DNA of 64,000 nt from Vibrio thalassae. Its GTDB lineage: Bacteria > Pseudomonadota > Gammaproteobacteria > Enterobacterales > Vibrionaceae. The DNA lies in the NCBI RefSeq assembly GCF_900089835.1, contig NZ_OANU01000031.1, positions 24,161 to 88,160 on the forward strand, read 5' to 3'. The stretch's first letter is position 1. Each line of letters begins with the position of its first letter. The position numbers and the translations under genes are program-made. This document shows positions 37,609-45,887 of this stretch, one piece after another. Below the pieces are notes generated by a model. It saw nothing but the letters and a program-made list of their open reading frames with translations. It was not told the origin of the DNA and did not search any database.

Positions 37609-38436
37609 ATGGGAAAAGCCATACTTATCACTGGATGCTCCACTGGCATCGGTTACGTCGCCGCACATGAGCTGCAAAAACGAGGCTACAAAGTCATCGC
37701 TTCATGCCGTGACCAACAGGATGTCGACAGACTCAACCAAGAAGGGTTAACCTGTATACAGCTCGACCTCACCGATGAAAAGAGTATTAAATCCGCGGTT
37801 CAAAAAGCGCTTATTCTCTGTGAAGGTGATCTCTATGCGTTGTTTAACAACGGTGCTTATGGTCAACCTGGAGCGTTAGAGGACTTACCTACGGAAGCAC
37901 TAAGAGCGCAATTTGAAGCCAACTTTTTTGGTTGGCATGAGTTAACCAAACAAGTGCTACCCATAATGAGAAAACTGGGACGTGGGCGAATCGTTCAAAA
38001 CAGCTCCGTCTTGGGGTTTGCCGCAATGAAGTATAGAGGCGCTTACAATGCGTCTAAGTTTGCTCTCGAAGGCTGGACGGATACGCTCAGACTCGAATTG
38101 CACCAAACCAACATCAAGGTCTCCTTGATAGAGCCAGGGCCTATTGAGACCCGTTTTAGAGCTAACGCAAAGTCCGCCTTCTTAAAGTGGATCGACATCA
38201 ATACTAGTGTGCATACAACGCATTACCAACAACAGCTAAGCCGATTAGCTGCCAAAGGCTCCAATAATCAGTTCGTACTCCCCCCCGAATCTTGCGTGGT
38301 ACCACTGATTGACGCGCTTGAATCTAATCACCCCAAATTACGTTATCGCGTGACCACACCAACCAAAGTATTCGCTGTACTAAAACGCCTTCTGCCAGGC
38401 AAATGGTTAGACCCCATTTTGCGAAAAGCCGCATAA
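37609..38436 (+). CDS. Short-chain dehydrogenase, YbbO-like
   Basis: A classical SDR of 275 residues: ILITGCSTGIGYVAAHELQ (Rossmann), LFNNGAYGQPG, the active-site pattern NSSVLGFAAMKYRGAYNASKFAL (Ser then Tyr-x3-Lys) and IEPGPIETRF. The C-terminus VLKRLLPGKWLDPIL closely resembles E. coli YbbO, reported to act on aldehydes. In E. coli ybbO neighbours ybbN (cnoX), as here, with ybbK (qmcA) and ybbJ close by, which supports the assignment. Confidence 0.85.
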   Translation: MGKAILITGCSTGIGYVAAHELQKRGYKVIASCRDQQDVDRLNQEGLTCIQLDLTDEKSIKSAVQKALILCEGDLYALFNNGAYGQPGALEDLPTEALRAQFEANFFGWHELTKQVLPIMRKLGRGRIVQNSSVLGFAAMKYRGAYNASKFALEGWTDTLRLELHQTNIKVSLIEPGPIETRFRANAKSAFLKWIDINTSVHTTHYQQQLSRLAAKGSNNQFVLPPESCVVPLIDALESNHPKLRYRVTTPTKVFAVLKRLLPGKWLDPILRKAA

Positions 38437-38583
38437 AAAACGATCATTTGTAATTTTAGTGTCACATATGAAGGATATATTGCTAAGCGTAGTTAAATAC
38501 CAGAGACGAAACCATACCCTACAAAATTTGGAATAATCTCTCTAACACCTTGCTCACAGCGATATTTATTTGGAATTCTAAAA

Positions 38584-38649
38584 ATGACGCTAAATCAGCT
38601 AAACTGGCTGGCTGTGGGTGTAACACTTGCATACTTTGTAATGTTTTAA
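38584..38649 (+). CDS. Putative 21-residue hydrophobic peptide
   Basis: ATG to TAA encodes MTLNQLNWLAVGVTLAYFVMF, a polar start followed by a single membrane-spanning stretch. TTGGAATTC lies 8-16 bases before the ATG as a weak ribosome binding site. A strong terminator follows 32 bases after the stop, so the gap between ybbO and cnoX contains what looks like a full transcription unit. It could be a small membrane protein or the coding part of a small RNA. Nothing else identifies it. Confidence 0.45.
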   Translation: MTLNQLNWLAVGVTLAYFVMF

Positions 38650-38681
38650 ACACCTTCGCTTGCTGAATTTCTGAAATCCAT

Positions 38682-38711
38682 AAACGCCGCGCTCGATAGC
38701 GCGGCGTTTTG
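38682..38711 (+). terminator. Terminator after the 21-residue ORF
   Basis: Perfect 12-bp stem AAACGCCGCGCT/AGCGCGGCGTTT with a CGAT loop and TTTT. It ends a transcript that starts upstream, either from the small ORF or from the SDR gene. Confidence 0.88.
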
Positions 38712-38812
38712 GTATCTAAATTCTGTAATCTCTTCTACACACCTTGATTTTTGATTCACCAATACCAATCTTGAAAAGAGAACAACGCGAATCACTTAAT
38801 AAGGATAATTCA

Positions 38813-39667
38813 ATGCAACCAGCGTACATTGTTGATTTAAATGAGCAAAACTTCCGAGAAGTCCTCGAAGGCTCAATGAACTCCCCAGTGCTGATCCATT
38901 TTTGGGCACCAATGAGTCAAGAGAGTGCTCAGTTAATTCCTGCTTTGAAGGCATTAACAGAACAATACGCCGGCGCCTATACACTGGCATTACTCAATTG
39001 TGAAGAGCAACAAGCGATTGCTGGACAGTTCGGTGTTCAAGCACTGCCGACCATTGCATTATTCGTGAATGGACAGCCTGTCGATGGACTGGGTGGTCCA
39101 CAACCCATTGAGGCAGTCAAAGCAATGCTAGGCAAACATCTTCCTAGTGAAGATGAACTCAACGCCCTCAAAGCGTTAGAGTTATCACAGCAAGGTGAGT
39201 TTGAAGCCGCTATTGCTGCGTTTGGAACGCTTTCCGATGAGTACCAAGCCAAAGGTGAAATCAAACTAGCAATGGCGAATTGCTTACTTGAGACCAATCA
39301 ATTTGAACGTGCAGAGCAAGTACTCAACACCATTCCAATGGAATACAAAGACAACCACTACAAGAGCCTAGTGGCGAAATTGGAACTACATAAACAAGCA
39401 GCGGATAGTCCTGAGATTCAATCTTTAGAAGCGGCGTTACAAGCTAACCCTGACGATCTTAAACTGGTCGCAGAGCTCGGTCTTCAATACCATCAAGTAA
39501 ATCGTGATGAAGAAGCTCTCGCACTGATCTGGACGCCACTAAGTCGCAACTTGAATGCCCTTGATGGCGAACTGAAGAAAGCCTTTATGGATATCCTTTC
39601 TGCACTTGGGCAAGGAAACCCTGTCGCTGCGAAATATCGCCGTCAGCTGTACTCACTGCTGTACTAA
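38813..39667 (+). CDS. cnoX: Thioredoxin-fold co-chaperone CnoX (YbbN)
   Basis: An N-terminal thioredoxin fold is fused to a C-terminal TPR domain (about 120-284). At 284 residues it matches E. coli CnoX, which holds unfolding proteins during hypochlorous-acid stress and hands them to DnaK and GroEL. The active-site tetrapeptide position reads SQES (35-38) where thioredoxins have CxxC; Cys63 (LLNCEEQ) is kept. I start at the ATG at 38813, with AAGGATAA upstream; a longer frame adds 23 unlike residues. It precedes qmcA-ybbJ. Confidence 0.92.
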   Translation: MQPAYIVDLNEQNFREVLEGSMNSPVLIHFWAPMSQESAQLIPALKALTEQYAGAYTLALLNCEEQQAIAGQFGVQALPTIALFVNGQPVDGLGGPQPIEAVKAMLGKHLPSEDELNALKALELSQQGEFEAAIAAFGTLSDEYQAKGEIKLAMANCLLETNQFERAEQVLNTIPMEYKDNHYKSLVAKLELHKQAADSPEIQSLEAALQANPDDLKLVAELGLQYHQVNRDEEALALIWTPLSRNLNALDGELKKAFMDILSALGQGNPVAAKYRRQLYSLLY

Positions 39668-39881
39668 ATTCTGTATTAAGCACTCATGAGAAAAGGGAAG
39701 CGCTGGCTTCCCTTTTCTGTTTTATGCCAGCTATTCTACTTAACTACTCAATCCGCTCCGATCTAACTTCATGATAAATTAAATGATTACTCGTCGAAAA
39801 AATACATACCTTTACACGGCATTGCCTTAACAACGCGATATACTAGTTAGGATTGTACATTTTTAATACAAGGATAGACTC

Positions 39882-40817
39882 ATGAATATTGATGCAATGG
39901 TCACCATCGGCGGTTTCATTCTAGTTGCCATTATTTTTATTGTCGCTGGGGTCAAAACGGTACCACAAGCAAACAATTGGACCGTAGAACGATTTGGCCG
40001 CTACACCCATACTTTAAAACCTGGGCTGAACATGATTATCCCTTTTATTGATTCCATTGGTAGCAAAATCAATATGATGGAAAGAGTTCTCGATATTCCG
40101 CCACAAGAGGTCATTTCCAAAGATAATGCCAACGTAGTCATTGATGCGGTGTGCTTTGTCCAAGTTATCGACGCGGCTAAAGCCGCCTATGAAGTCAACG
40201 ATCTGGAGCACGCGATTCGCAACCTCACATTAACCAATATGCGTACTGTTCTCGGTTCAATGGAGTTGGATGAAATGCTGAGTCGACGCGACTCTATCAA
40301 TACCAAACTGCTTGCGATTGTCGATGAAGCGACTAACGCATGGGGCGTCAAAGTCACTCGTATTGAAATCCGCGACGTCCAGCCACCAGCCGACCTAACC
40401 GCAGCAATGAATGCACAAATGAAAGCAGAACGTAATAAACGTGCTGACATCTTAGAAGCCGAGGGTGTGCGACAAGCAGAAATCCTTAAAGCCGAGGGAC
40501 ACAAGCAATCTGAAATTCTTAAAGCCGAAGGTGAAAAACAGGCTGCTATACTTCAAGCAGAAGCACGTGAGCGTGCCGCAGAAGCGGAAGCTAAAGCGAC
40601 TGAAATGGTGTCAACTGCCATTGCTCAAGGCGATATGCAAGCGGTGAATTACTTTATCGCACAAGGCTATACCGAAGCGCTTAAATCGATTGGTCAGGCA
40701 GAAAATGGCAAAATTATTATGTTGCCGATAGAAGCGACGGGACTAATGGGGTCTGTTGCAGGTATTGCCGAAATGTTTAATCAGTCAAAATCTCAACCAA
40801 AGAAGGATAACGCGTGA
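39882..40817 (+). CDS. qmcA: SPFH/band 7 membrane protein QmcA
   Basis: A stomatin-like protein: one N-terminal membrane anchor (about 7-27), an SPFH domain ([22 protein letters not shown] onward, quoted over residues about 27-48) and a long charged coiled coil with the repeated pattern [15 protein letters not shown] (about 195-235). QmcA works in membrane microdomains and is a partner of NfeD-like YbbJ. It overlaps ybbJ by 4 bases. Confidence 0.94.
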   Translation: MNIDAMVTIGGFILVAIIFIVAGVKTVPQANNWTVERFGRYTHTLKPGLNMIIPFIDSIGSKINMMERVLDIPPQEVISKDNANVVIDAVCFVQVIDAAKAAYEVNDLEHAIRNLTLTNMRTVLGSMELDEMLSRRDSINTKLLAIVDEATNAWGVKVTRIEIRDVQPPADLTAAMNAQMKAERNKRADILEAEGVRQAEILKAEGHKQSEILKAEGEKQAAILQAEARERAAEAEAKATEMVSTAIAQGDMQAVNYFIAQGYTEALKSIGQAENGKIIMLPIEATGLMGSVAGIAEMFNQSKSQPKKDNA

Positions 40818-41266
40818 TAGAACTGCTTAGCCAAGTCAATTACTGGCACTGGTTGGCTCTAGGGTTATTATTGCTGTGCGGCGAGCTACTTGGCACAGCC
40901 GGCTATATGCTTTGGATTGGTATCGCAGCAATGTTGGTGGGTATTGTGCTCGCCTTCATCCCTATCAGTTGGCAACTGCAATGGGTGAGTTTTGGCGTGT
41001 TTGCGCTGGCCTTGACTTGGCTGTGGTGGCGTAAACAACACCGAGTTGATAAGCAGTCGGATAAGCAGCGAAGCCTAAATCAGAAAGACAAACAGCTAAT
41101 AGGTCAAACTTCAGTGTTGGAGCAAGACATTACCAGAGGAAAATGTCGAATCAAACTGGGCGATACTTCATGGTCCGCCTACTCTGACTCAGATTTACCG
41201 AGCGGCACGTTAGTCAAAGTGATAGATGTCGATGGTATAACCCTACTCATTGAAAAAGCGGAATAA
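40814..41266 (+). CDS. ybbJ: NfeD-like membrane protein YbbJ
   Basis: The 150-residue protein has two to three transmembrane segments (about 10-30, 32-54 and 57-73) and a C-terminal soluble OB-fold of the NfeD type ([21 protein letters not shown], about 95-115). It is coupled to qmcA by an ATGA-like overlap (GTGATAG at the junction; start GTG at 40814). It likely stabilises or tethers the SPFH assembly. Confidence 0.9.
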   Translation: MIELLSQVNYWHWLALGLLLLCGELLGTAGYMLWIGIAAMLVGIVLAFIPISWQLQWVSFGVFALALTWLWWRKQHRVDKQSDKQRSLNQKDKQLIGQTSVLEQDITRGKCRIKLGDTSWSAYSDSDLPSGTLVKVIDVDGITLLIEKAE

Positions 41267-41270
41267 AACA

Positions 41271-41301
41271 AAATAGACACCTCAGTCGGTGTCTATTTTT
41301 T
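41271..41301. terminator. Bidirectional terminator between ybbJ and the RhlE-type helicase gene
   Basis: Stem AAATAGACACC/GGTGTCTATTT with a 6-base loop, T-run on the plus side and A-rich DNA on the other, between convergent genes. Confidence 0.88.
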
Positions 41302-41318
41302 GGTATTTCTAAGCGAGG

Positions 41319-42512
41319 TTAGCGCTCTTCTTCACGCCTGTGCTTGGGGACATAATTAAGGATAGAGATCGGTACTGGCTTTCTTGGGACAAAACCCTCA
41401 ATTTCAACTCGCTCAAGCAAGTGACCTAGACGGCTTTCTATCATACACAGGTTTTTGAAGTTGTCTTTTGATACCAACGACACCGCTTCGCCCGCCGCAT
41501 CGGCACGGCCTGTCCGCCCGATTCGGTGGACATATTCGTCGGCAGGATAAGGTAAATCGTAATTGATCACCGCTGGTAAGTTTTCAATATCAATACCACG
41601 AGCTGCTACACCCGTTGCCACCAAAAATTGAATCTCACCGGCTTTGAATGACTCGATAAGTTGCTGGCGAACTTTTTGGTTACGACCACTATGGAAGGCT
41701 TCAGCGGCAATACCACGTTTTTCCAATTGGCTGACAAGCTTAGCAGCGCCATGCTTGGTTTCAATAAAAATAAGCGCCTGTTTCCATTGATTCTGTTGCA
41801 ATAAATGACTCAACAACGAGGATTTCATGTCTTTATCCACGGTGATGATCCACTGCTTAATGTTACTCTTTGACGCACTGTGCTTGGTAATAGAAATTTC
41901 TTCTGGGTTGTCTAACGCAGATTTTGCAAGATCGCGGACAGGATTAGACAATGTCGCAGAGAACAATAAGCTTTGAGCGTCTTCTGGTACACGAGCAATA
42001 ATCTTATTGATCGCTTCAATAAAGCCCATGTCCAACATTTTATCAGCTTCATCCAACACCAAGGTTTCCACTTCATCAAAGTGAATCGCACGCTGGCCGT
42101 AAAGATCTATCAAACGGCCTGGAGTCGCTATAACAATATCCACCCCATCAATCAAGGCTTGCTTTTGCGGCGCGTAATCTACTCCACCAAACATCGCCAT
42201 CGATTTTATAGACGTAAACTGCGCATAGGCCTCAATACTCTGGTTCACCTGCAGTGCCAACTCACGCGTCGGCGTTAAAATGATCGCTCGTGCACGCTTT
42301 TTGCGCTCGGTATTGCCAGTACTCAGTCTCTCTAAAATAGGCAACACAAAACTGGCTGTTTTACCCGTTCCGGTTTGCGCCGCAGCGATAAGATTGCTGC
42401 CTTTCAAAACAATAGGAATCGCCTTAGCCTGGATTGTTGTTGGTTTTTGATAACCAACCTTGTTGATAGCATCTAGTAATGGTTGGCTTAACCCTAGTTT
42501 AGAAAAGGACAT
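41319..42512 (-). CDS. DEAD-box RNA helicase, RhlE type
   Basis: A 397-residue superfamily 2 helicase with all motifs: AAAQTGTGKT (I), PTRELA (Ia), TPGRLID (Ib), DEAD (II), FSAT (III), RGIDIE (V) and HRIGRTGR (VI). There is no long basic C-terminal tail. The sequence is closest to RhlE; DEAD-box paralogues are many in Vibrio, so the name is tentative. I start at the ATG at 42512 (MSFSKLGLSQ), which has AGAGAG upstream; a longer frame to 42581 adds unlike residues. Such helicases remodel rRNA or mRNA in the cold. Confidence 0.9.
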   Translation of the reverse strand: MSFSKLGLSQPLLDAINKVGYQKPTTIQAKAIPIVLKGSNLIAAAQTGTGKTASFVLPILERLSTGNTERKKRARAIILTPTRELALQVNQSIEAYAQFTSIKSMAMFGGVDYAPQKQALIDGVDIVIATPGRLIDLYGQRAIHFDEVETLVLDEADKMLDMGFIEAINKIIARVPEDAQSLLFSATLSNPVRDLAKSALDNPEEISITKHSASKSNIKQWIITVDKDMKSSLLSHLLQQNQWKQALIFIETKHGAAKLVSQLEKRGIAAEAFHSGRNQKVRQQLIESFKAGEIQFLVATGVAARGIDIENLPAVINYDLPYPADEYVHRIGRTGRADAAGEAVSLVSKDNFKNLCMIESRLGHLLERVEIEGFVPRKPVPISILNYVPKHRREEER

Positions 42513-42620
42513 GGTGAACTCTCTTAAAGATGAAATGGTCGGTAGTGTAGCAGATATACGTCCATAAAACGCAAAAGCCAATAACTCAAATAGCTATAAA
42601 AGTGCCAAAATAAAAGTTAT

Positions 42621-42788
42621 ATAGAGCGACATGGCTATCATAAACGCTCTTTCTCAAAGAAGGCAATGTAGCGAGTAAAACCACTTCTGGATGGGAAGTT
42701 AAGCCCAAGAAATTACTATGCTCAGCTTGGTGAGACTTACGCTATGCTCAGAGCGCTGAACCAGCTTACAGGGCTAGGTATGTCTTAA
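42621..42788 (+). pseudogene. 3' coding remnant with an in-frame stop
   Basis: One frame reads IERHGYHKRSFSKKAM, a TAG stop, then RVKPLLDGKLSPRNYY followed by AQLGETYAMLRALNQLTG and GLGMS-stop. The amphipathic, charged composition looks like real protein rather than chance. There is no start codon, no ribosome binding site and a premature stop. I do not recognise the family. It lies between a core helicase gene and the accessory lipoprotein/tRNA-Arg islet. Confidence 0.55.
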
Positions 42789-42934
42789 ATTCAGTGTGTT
42801 GTTTAAGTTGAACAACACAAGTTACTGTGTTTTCTCACCGAATTAAGCAACAAAACCATGACTATTAAGGATGTTGTAAGTACGATTCCGCCCTGCACTA
42901 CTAAAGTGGTATAAAGGCGGTACGCCATAACACA

Positions 42935-43366
42935 TTAATAGAAGGTAACCTTCGCGTTATATTCTACTTGGTTGTCATCACCGTAATAGTTTTTATAGTA
43001 ATTGACGGTAAAATAAATAGGCTTATCCTTTTTAACCTTTTCTTCTATTTTTTTAGCTAGGTTTTCAATAGACTGAAAAGCGTATACATGGAAAGTATAA
43101 CCTGGCTTCAGGTTCATCTCTTTAGCTTGTTTACTCGTAATATAAGTTTCACGATAAATTGGTGCTAAGTACGAATCGAACTGTTGTCTAACATCATCAC
43201 CATCCGAAATCTCATACCCGAAGTCATTAACAACTACTTTGGTAGTTTGTAATGATTTCATAGATGCATCCATGGTCGCTTGGTCTGAATTTTGTGTTGT
43301 AGAACAAGCGACAATTAGCGTAGAAAAAGACACGAGCATCATAAGTTTCAAAATAGATTCATACAT
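42935..43366 (-). CDS. Hypothetical lipoprotein
   Basis: A 143-residue product with a lipoprotein signal: hydrophobic core LKLMMLVSFSTLIVAC with lipobox IVAC (Cys21), then a Ser/Thr/Gln linker. The mature part is charged, ending in a Tyr/Asn-rich stretch (YFTVNYYKNYYGDDNQ). GAGG 6 bases before the ATG at 43366 fixes the start over the in-frame ATG at 43378. No family recognised. It is AT-richer than its neighbours, fitting an accessory origin. Confidence 0.7.
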   Translation of the reverse strand: MYESILKLMMLVSFSTLIVACSTTQNSDQATMDASMKSLQTTKVVVNDFGYEISDGDDVRQQFDSYLAPIYRETYITSKQAKEMNLKPGYTFHVYAFQSIENLAKKIEEKVKKDKPIYFTVNYYKNYYGDDNQVEYNAKVTFY

Positions 43367-43692
43367 GTTTAACCTCATACTTTTGATATAGTGTTAATCC
43401 AATCATTAGTCAGCATATTACTAACGGATAAAGTATAGGTAAGATTATATTTAGTGCCATGCCGTAACGTTGAATTGGGGCAATTAGTTTAGAAGCTCAT
43501 AAGTACCAAAACCATTAGAAGCGCCACATACAATTTCCGAATACGGCTCTAACTAATTGTTCTGCTGTATCATTACATAACAATGTCGGAGCAGAATATA
43601 ACGAGAAAACGTAGAAGCTACTCTCTAGTGTTTACCGCTAAAGTTGATAAAACGGTCACTAAGCACGTAGGCACGTCTCTCGACAGAAATGC
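43367..43692. other. AT-rich intergenic region
   Basis: About 325 bases between the hypothetical lipoprotein and the tRNA-Arg terminator. I find no frame with a ribosome binding site, no clear promoter pair and no repeat matched elsewhere in the window. Confidence 0.4.
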
Positions 43693-43726
43693 AAAAAGGG
43701 TTAGCAAGTGCTTACCTGCTAACCCC
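43693..43726 (-). terminator. Terminator of tRNA-Arg copy 1
   Basis: Stem GGGTTAGCA/TGCTAACCC with a 10-base loop, followed on the minus strand by TTTTT, 10 bases beyond the tRNA 3' end. Confidence 0.85.
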
Positions 43727-43735
43727 AAAAAATAA

Positions 43736-43812
43736 TGGCACGCCCTGTAGGATTCGAACCTACGACCACATCCTTAGAAGGGACGTGCTCTATCCAGCTG
43801 AGCTAAGGGCGC
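43736..43812 (-). tRNA. tRNA-Arg (TCT), copy 1
   Basis: 77 bases: acceptor GCGCCCT/AGGGCGT, anticodon stem CGTCC/GGATG around CTTCTAA (anticodon TCT), T-arm GTTCGAATC and encoded CCA. It reads rare AGA/AGG codons. The same sequence occurs at 47142-47218 on the same strand. Confidence 0.97.
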
Positions 43813-43897
43813 ATCTTGACTGGACCAACAGTCCTGGAGCAGGGATTGTATAAGAGTGGACCAGATAACTCAACCAGTTAGTTACCGATCTATGCTA

Positions 43898-44248
43898 TCA
43901 ATAGTTAGCAAACACCTTCAAATAGCACAAACGAATACCATGACGCAGAAAAGGTTCCTGCAGTTTCTTGATAACTTGCCCTCGAATACATGGCGTCAGT
44001 AGTCCTATCGCAACATCTGAACTTGGGTAATCGCTTTTTATTCGTATTATTTTCTCTACCAAGCATTCATATTCATCATCAAACTCGGCAACAAATACAT
44101 CAAAAACAAATGTCCTCCCCTGTGGCGTAACCCCAGACAGAAATGGCGCACCTTCAACTAAATCCGCGTTAATAAAAACATTATAGTTCAACGTTTGCAA
44201 ATCACTCGCTATAAAATTCGCGAAACGAAATTGCTGTTCCGCTTTCAT
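43898..44248 (-). CDS. Hypothetical protein in the tRNA-Arg islet (116 aa)
   Basis: A 116-residue soluble protein with mixed alpha/beta pattern: FRFANFIASDLQTLNYNVFI at the N-terminus, then TFVFDVFVAEFDDEYECLVEKI and DVAIGLLTPCIRG. The order (hydrophobic strand, acidic loop, strand) resembles restriction-like or VRR-type folds only loosely; I would not assign it. An excellent GAGGTGAT lies just before the ATG, so it is very likely translated. It lies just inside the islet bounded by two tRNA-Arg copies. Confidence 0.65.
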   Translation of the reverse strand: MKAEQQFRFANFIASDLQTLNYNVFINADLVEGAPFLSGVTPQGRTFVFDVFVAEFDDEYECLVEKIIRIKSDYPSSDVAIGLLTPCIRGQVIKKLQEPFLRHGIRLCYLKVFANY

Positions 44249-44619
44249 TCATCACCTCTTTATATCGCTTCTGATAACTAGAATAATAAATAGCGGAGAC
44301 CATTTTATCTCCCCTGAACAGGGGGGAGAAGAAAAACATGTGAAAAGACAACGTGTAGCAAAACCATGCCCCTCAAGGCCTGATTCAATGACTCATGCCA
44401 TTATCAGAGTTAATTCACAAAAATCTCAATTATGAAACAGATGTCACACTAATAGATGTGAGTATGGTCAAAAGATCGGCATTTCATCAAGTTGAATATT
44501 TAATATAGTAGTACGTGATTTCCCCACTATTAATTTTGTTACCAGCAAAAGTGGTTCTTGATGTGTTGAATTGGACTCGATGTCTTCGCTGGTGTCACTA
44601 AGGATGACTAAGTACTACT
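44249..44619. other. Divergent regulatory region of the tRNA-Arg islet
   Basis: 371 bases between the 116-residue hypothetical gene and the LuxR-type gene. It holds the CCCC-N6-GGGG dyad at 44308-44328 and AT-rich DNA around 44490-44520 (ttgaatatttaatatagta) that could include a promoter for the plus-strand gene. No further gene seen. Confidence 0.4.
44308..44328. promoter_or_regulatory. G/C dyad, candidate operator 1
   Basis: TCTCCCC-TGAACA-GGGGGGAGA, a near-perfect palindrome 60 bases upstream of the minus-strand 116-residue gene. A related dyad lies at 45784-45803 upstream of the lipoprotein gene; both flank the LuxR-type gene. Confidence 0.4.
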
Positions 44620-45796
44620 ATGGACACTATTGAAAAAGCCTCACTGCTGCGTTTCAGTGAGTTAATCGAGTTACTCTACCAAGCATCAACGCATCCTCAT
44701 GGGTTTCAGCCATTTTTGGAGCTACCCGTGTCGGAATTCAATTTAGCGGATGTCGCTCTTCATATTCACAATACGACCAGTAATGCCGTAGAAGCGGCTT
44801 GGATTGCAGGTCCCAAGACCGATGTCCTTATTGAGTTTGTTGAAAACAACCTTGAAGAAGGTAACTACATTCACGACTATATTGATAACGCTCCGCCAAG
44901 TCGCTTTTATACACTGTTAGGTGATATAGGCCGACGTGATTCCCAATATCTAACACCTCGTCAAAAATTGGTCGATAAATGGTTTGACGATAACCAGATG
45001 CTCGACGTTTCCTCGGCTGTGATTAGCAGATTAGAGAACCAGATCGCCATGTTTAGCATGCATCGCGATATAAGCGCCCAAGCATTCTCACGAGACGATG
45101 TGCTGATCTTAAATGAGCTCATTCCCCCACATTCAACGCGCGTTTAGCCTTTACCAGCAATTTAAAGACATTCGCAATGAAACCGCTAACTTACATCACT
45201 TAATAGCTCAACTTCCCCATGGTGCCTTATTGTATGACAGCAAAGGAGCACTGCTCTGTGTAAACCAAAAAGCGATCGAACTGGGCGAGCTTCATGATGA
45301 CTTAGAGGTGAGCCAGCAACGTTTTTCCATCAAAGACATCTCTGTGAAATGTGAATATAATGCCAACCTCTTTACCGTGTTAAAGCGCGGCGAAAACAGC
45401 AACCTCGCTTGCAAAGTGACTCATCTTTCCAACAAACTTTCACCGATCACTATTCTAATGGTTCCTATCGGTATCGAACATCCTGTAACCCATCAAGATC
45501 ATTCGATGCTTAAAGACTATGAAATAGGCGCCATCGTCTACCTTTACGACCAACAGCATCCCATACATGTCAATCCAGAGTTTCTCAAAGCGATTTTCGG
45601 CCTGACTGATGCGGAAACTGAGGTGTGTGAACTCATCGCCAGTGGCTATACCCGTAATGAAATTGCCGCTCTTTTAGAGCGCTCCACCCACACGATTAAA
45701 GACCATATTAAATCGATATTCATCAAAACCGGCAGCCATTCCCAGTCTGACTTAATAGCAACATTGCTGACTAGTCCTGTCTACCCCCCCTCATAG
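44620..45796 (+). pseudogene. LuxR-type HTH regulator, frameshifted
   Basis: Two overlapping frames make one protein of about 391 residues. The first frame (44620-45147) gives an N-terminal ligand/sensor region and ends after NELIPPHSTRV. Removing one C from the run CCCCC at 45124-45128 joins NELIP to HIQRAFSLYQQF in the second frame. That frame carries a PAS-like middle (LPHGALLYDSKGALLCVN) and a C-terminal LuxR/GerE helix-turn-helix (LTDAETEVCELIASG, then TRNEIAALLERSTHTIKDH). The family is the large group of solo LuxR regulators in Vibrio and related genera with no autoinducer domain. It is either truly inactivated or has a homopolymer sequencing error; the adjacent lipoprotein gene is also broken, which favours decay. 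Confidence 0.82.
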
Positions 45797-45803
45797 GGGA
45801 TAG
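45784..45803. promoter_or_regulatory. G/C dyad, candidate operator 2
   Basis: CCCC-TCATA-GGGG core with flanking CTA/TAG, overlapping the stop codon of the LuxR-type gene and about 85 bases before the lipoprotein ATG. It resembles operator 1 in core and spacing (N5 versus N6). Confidence 0.4.
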
Positions 45804-45887
45804 GTTATTTGTGGTGAGTTTTGTAGTTTTTAACGCAACCTTTACGGTTAAAAAAACACACTAACAACATTTACAAAGGGAATTGTC

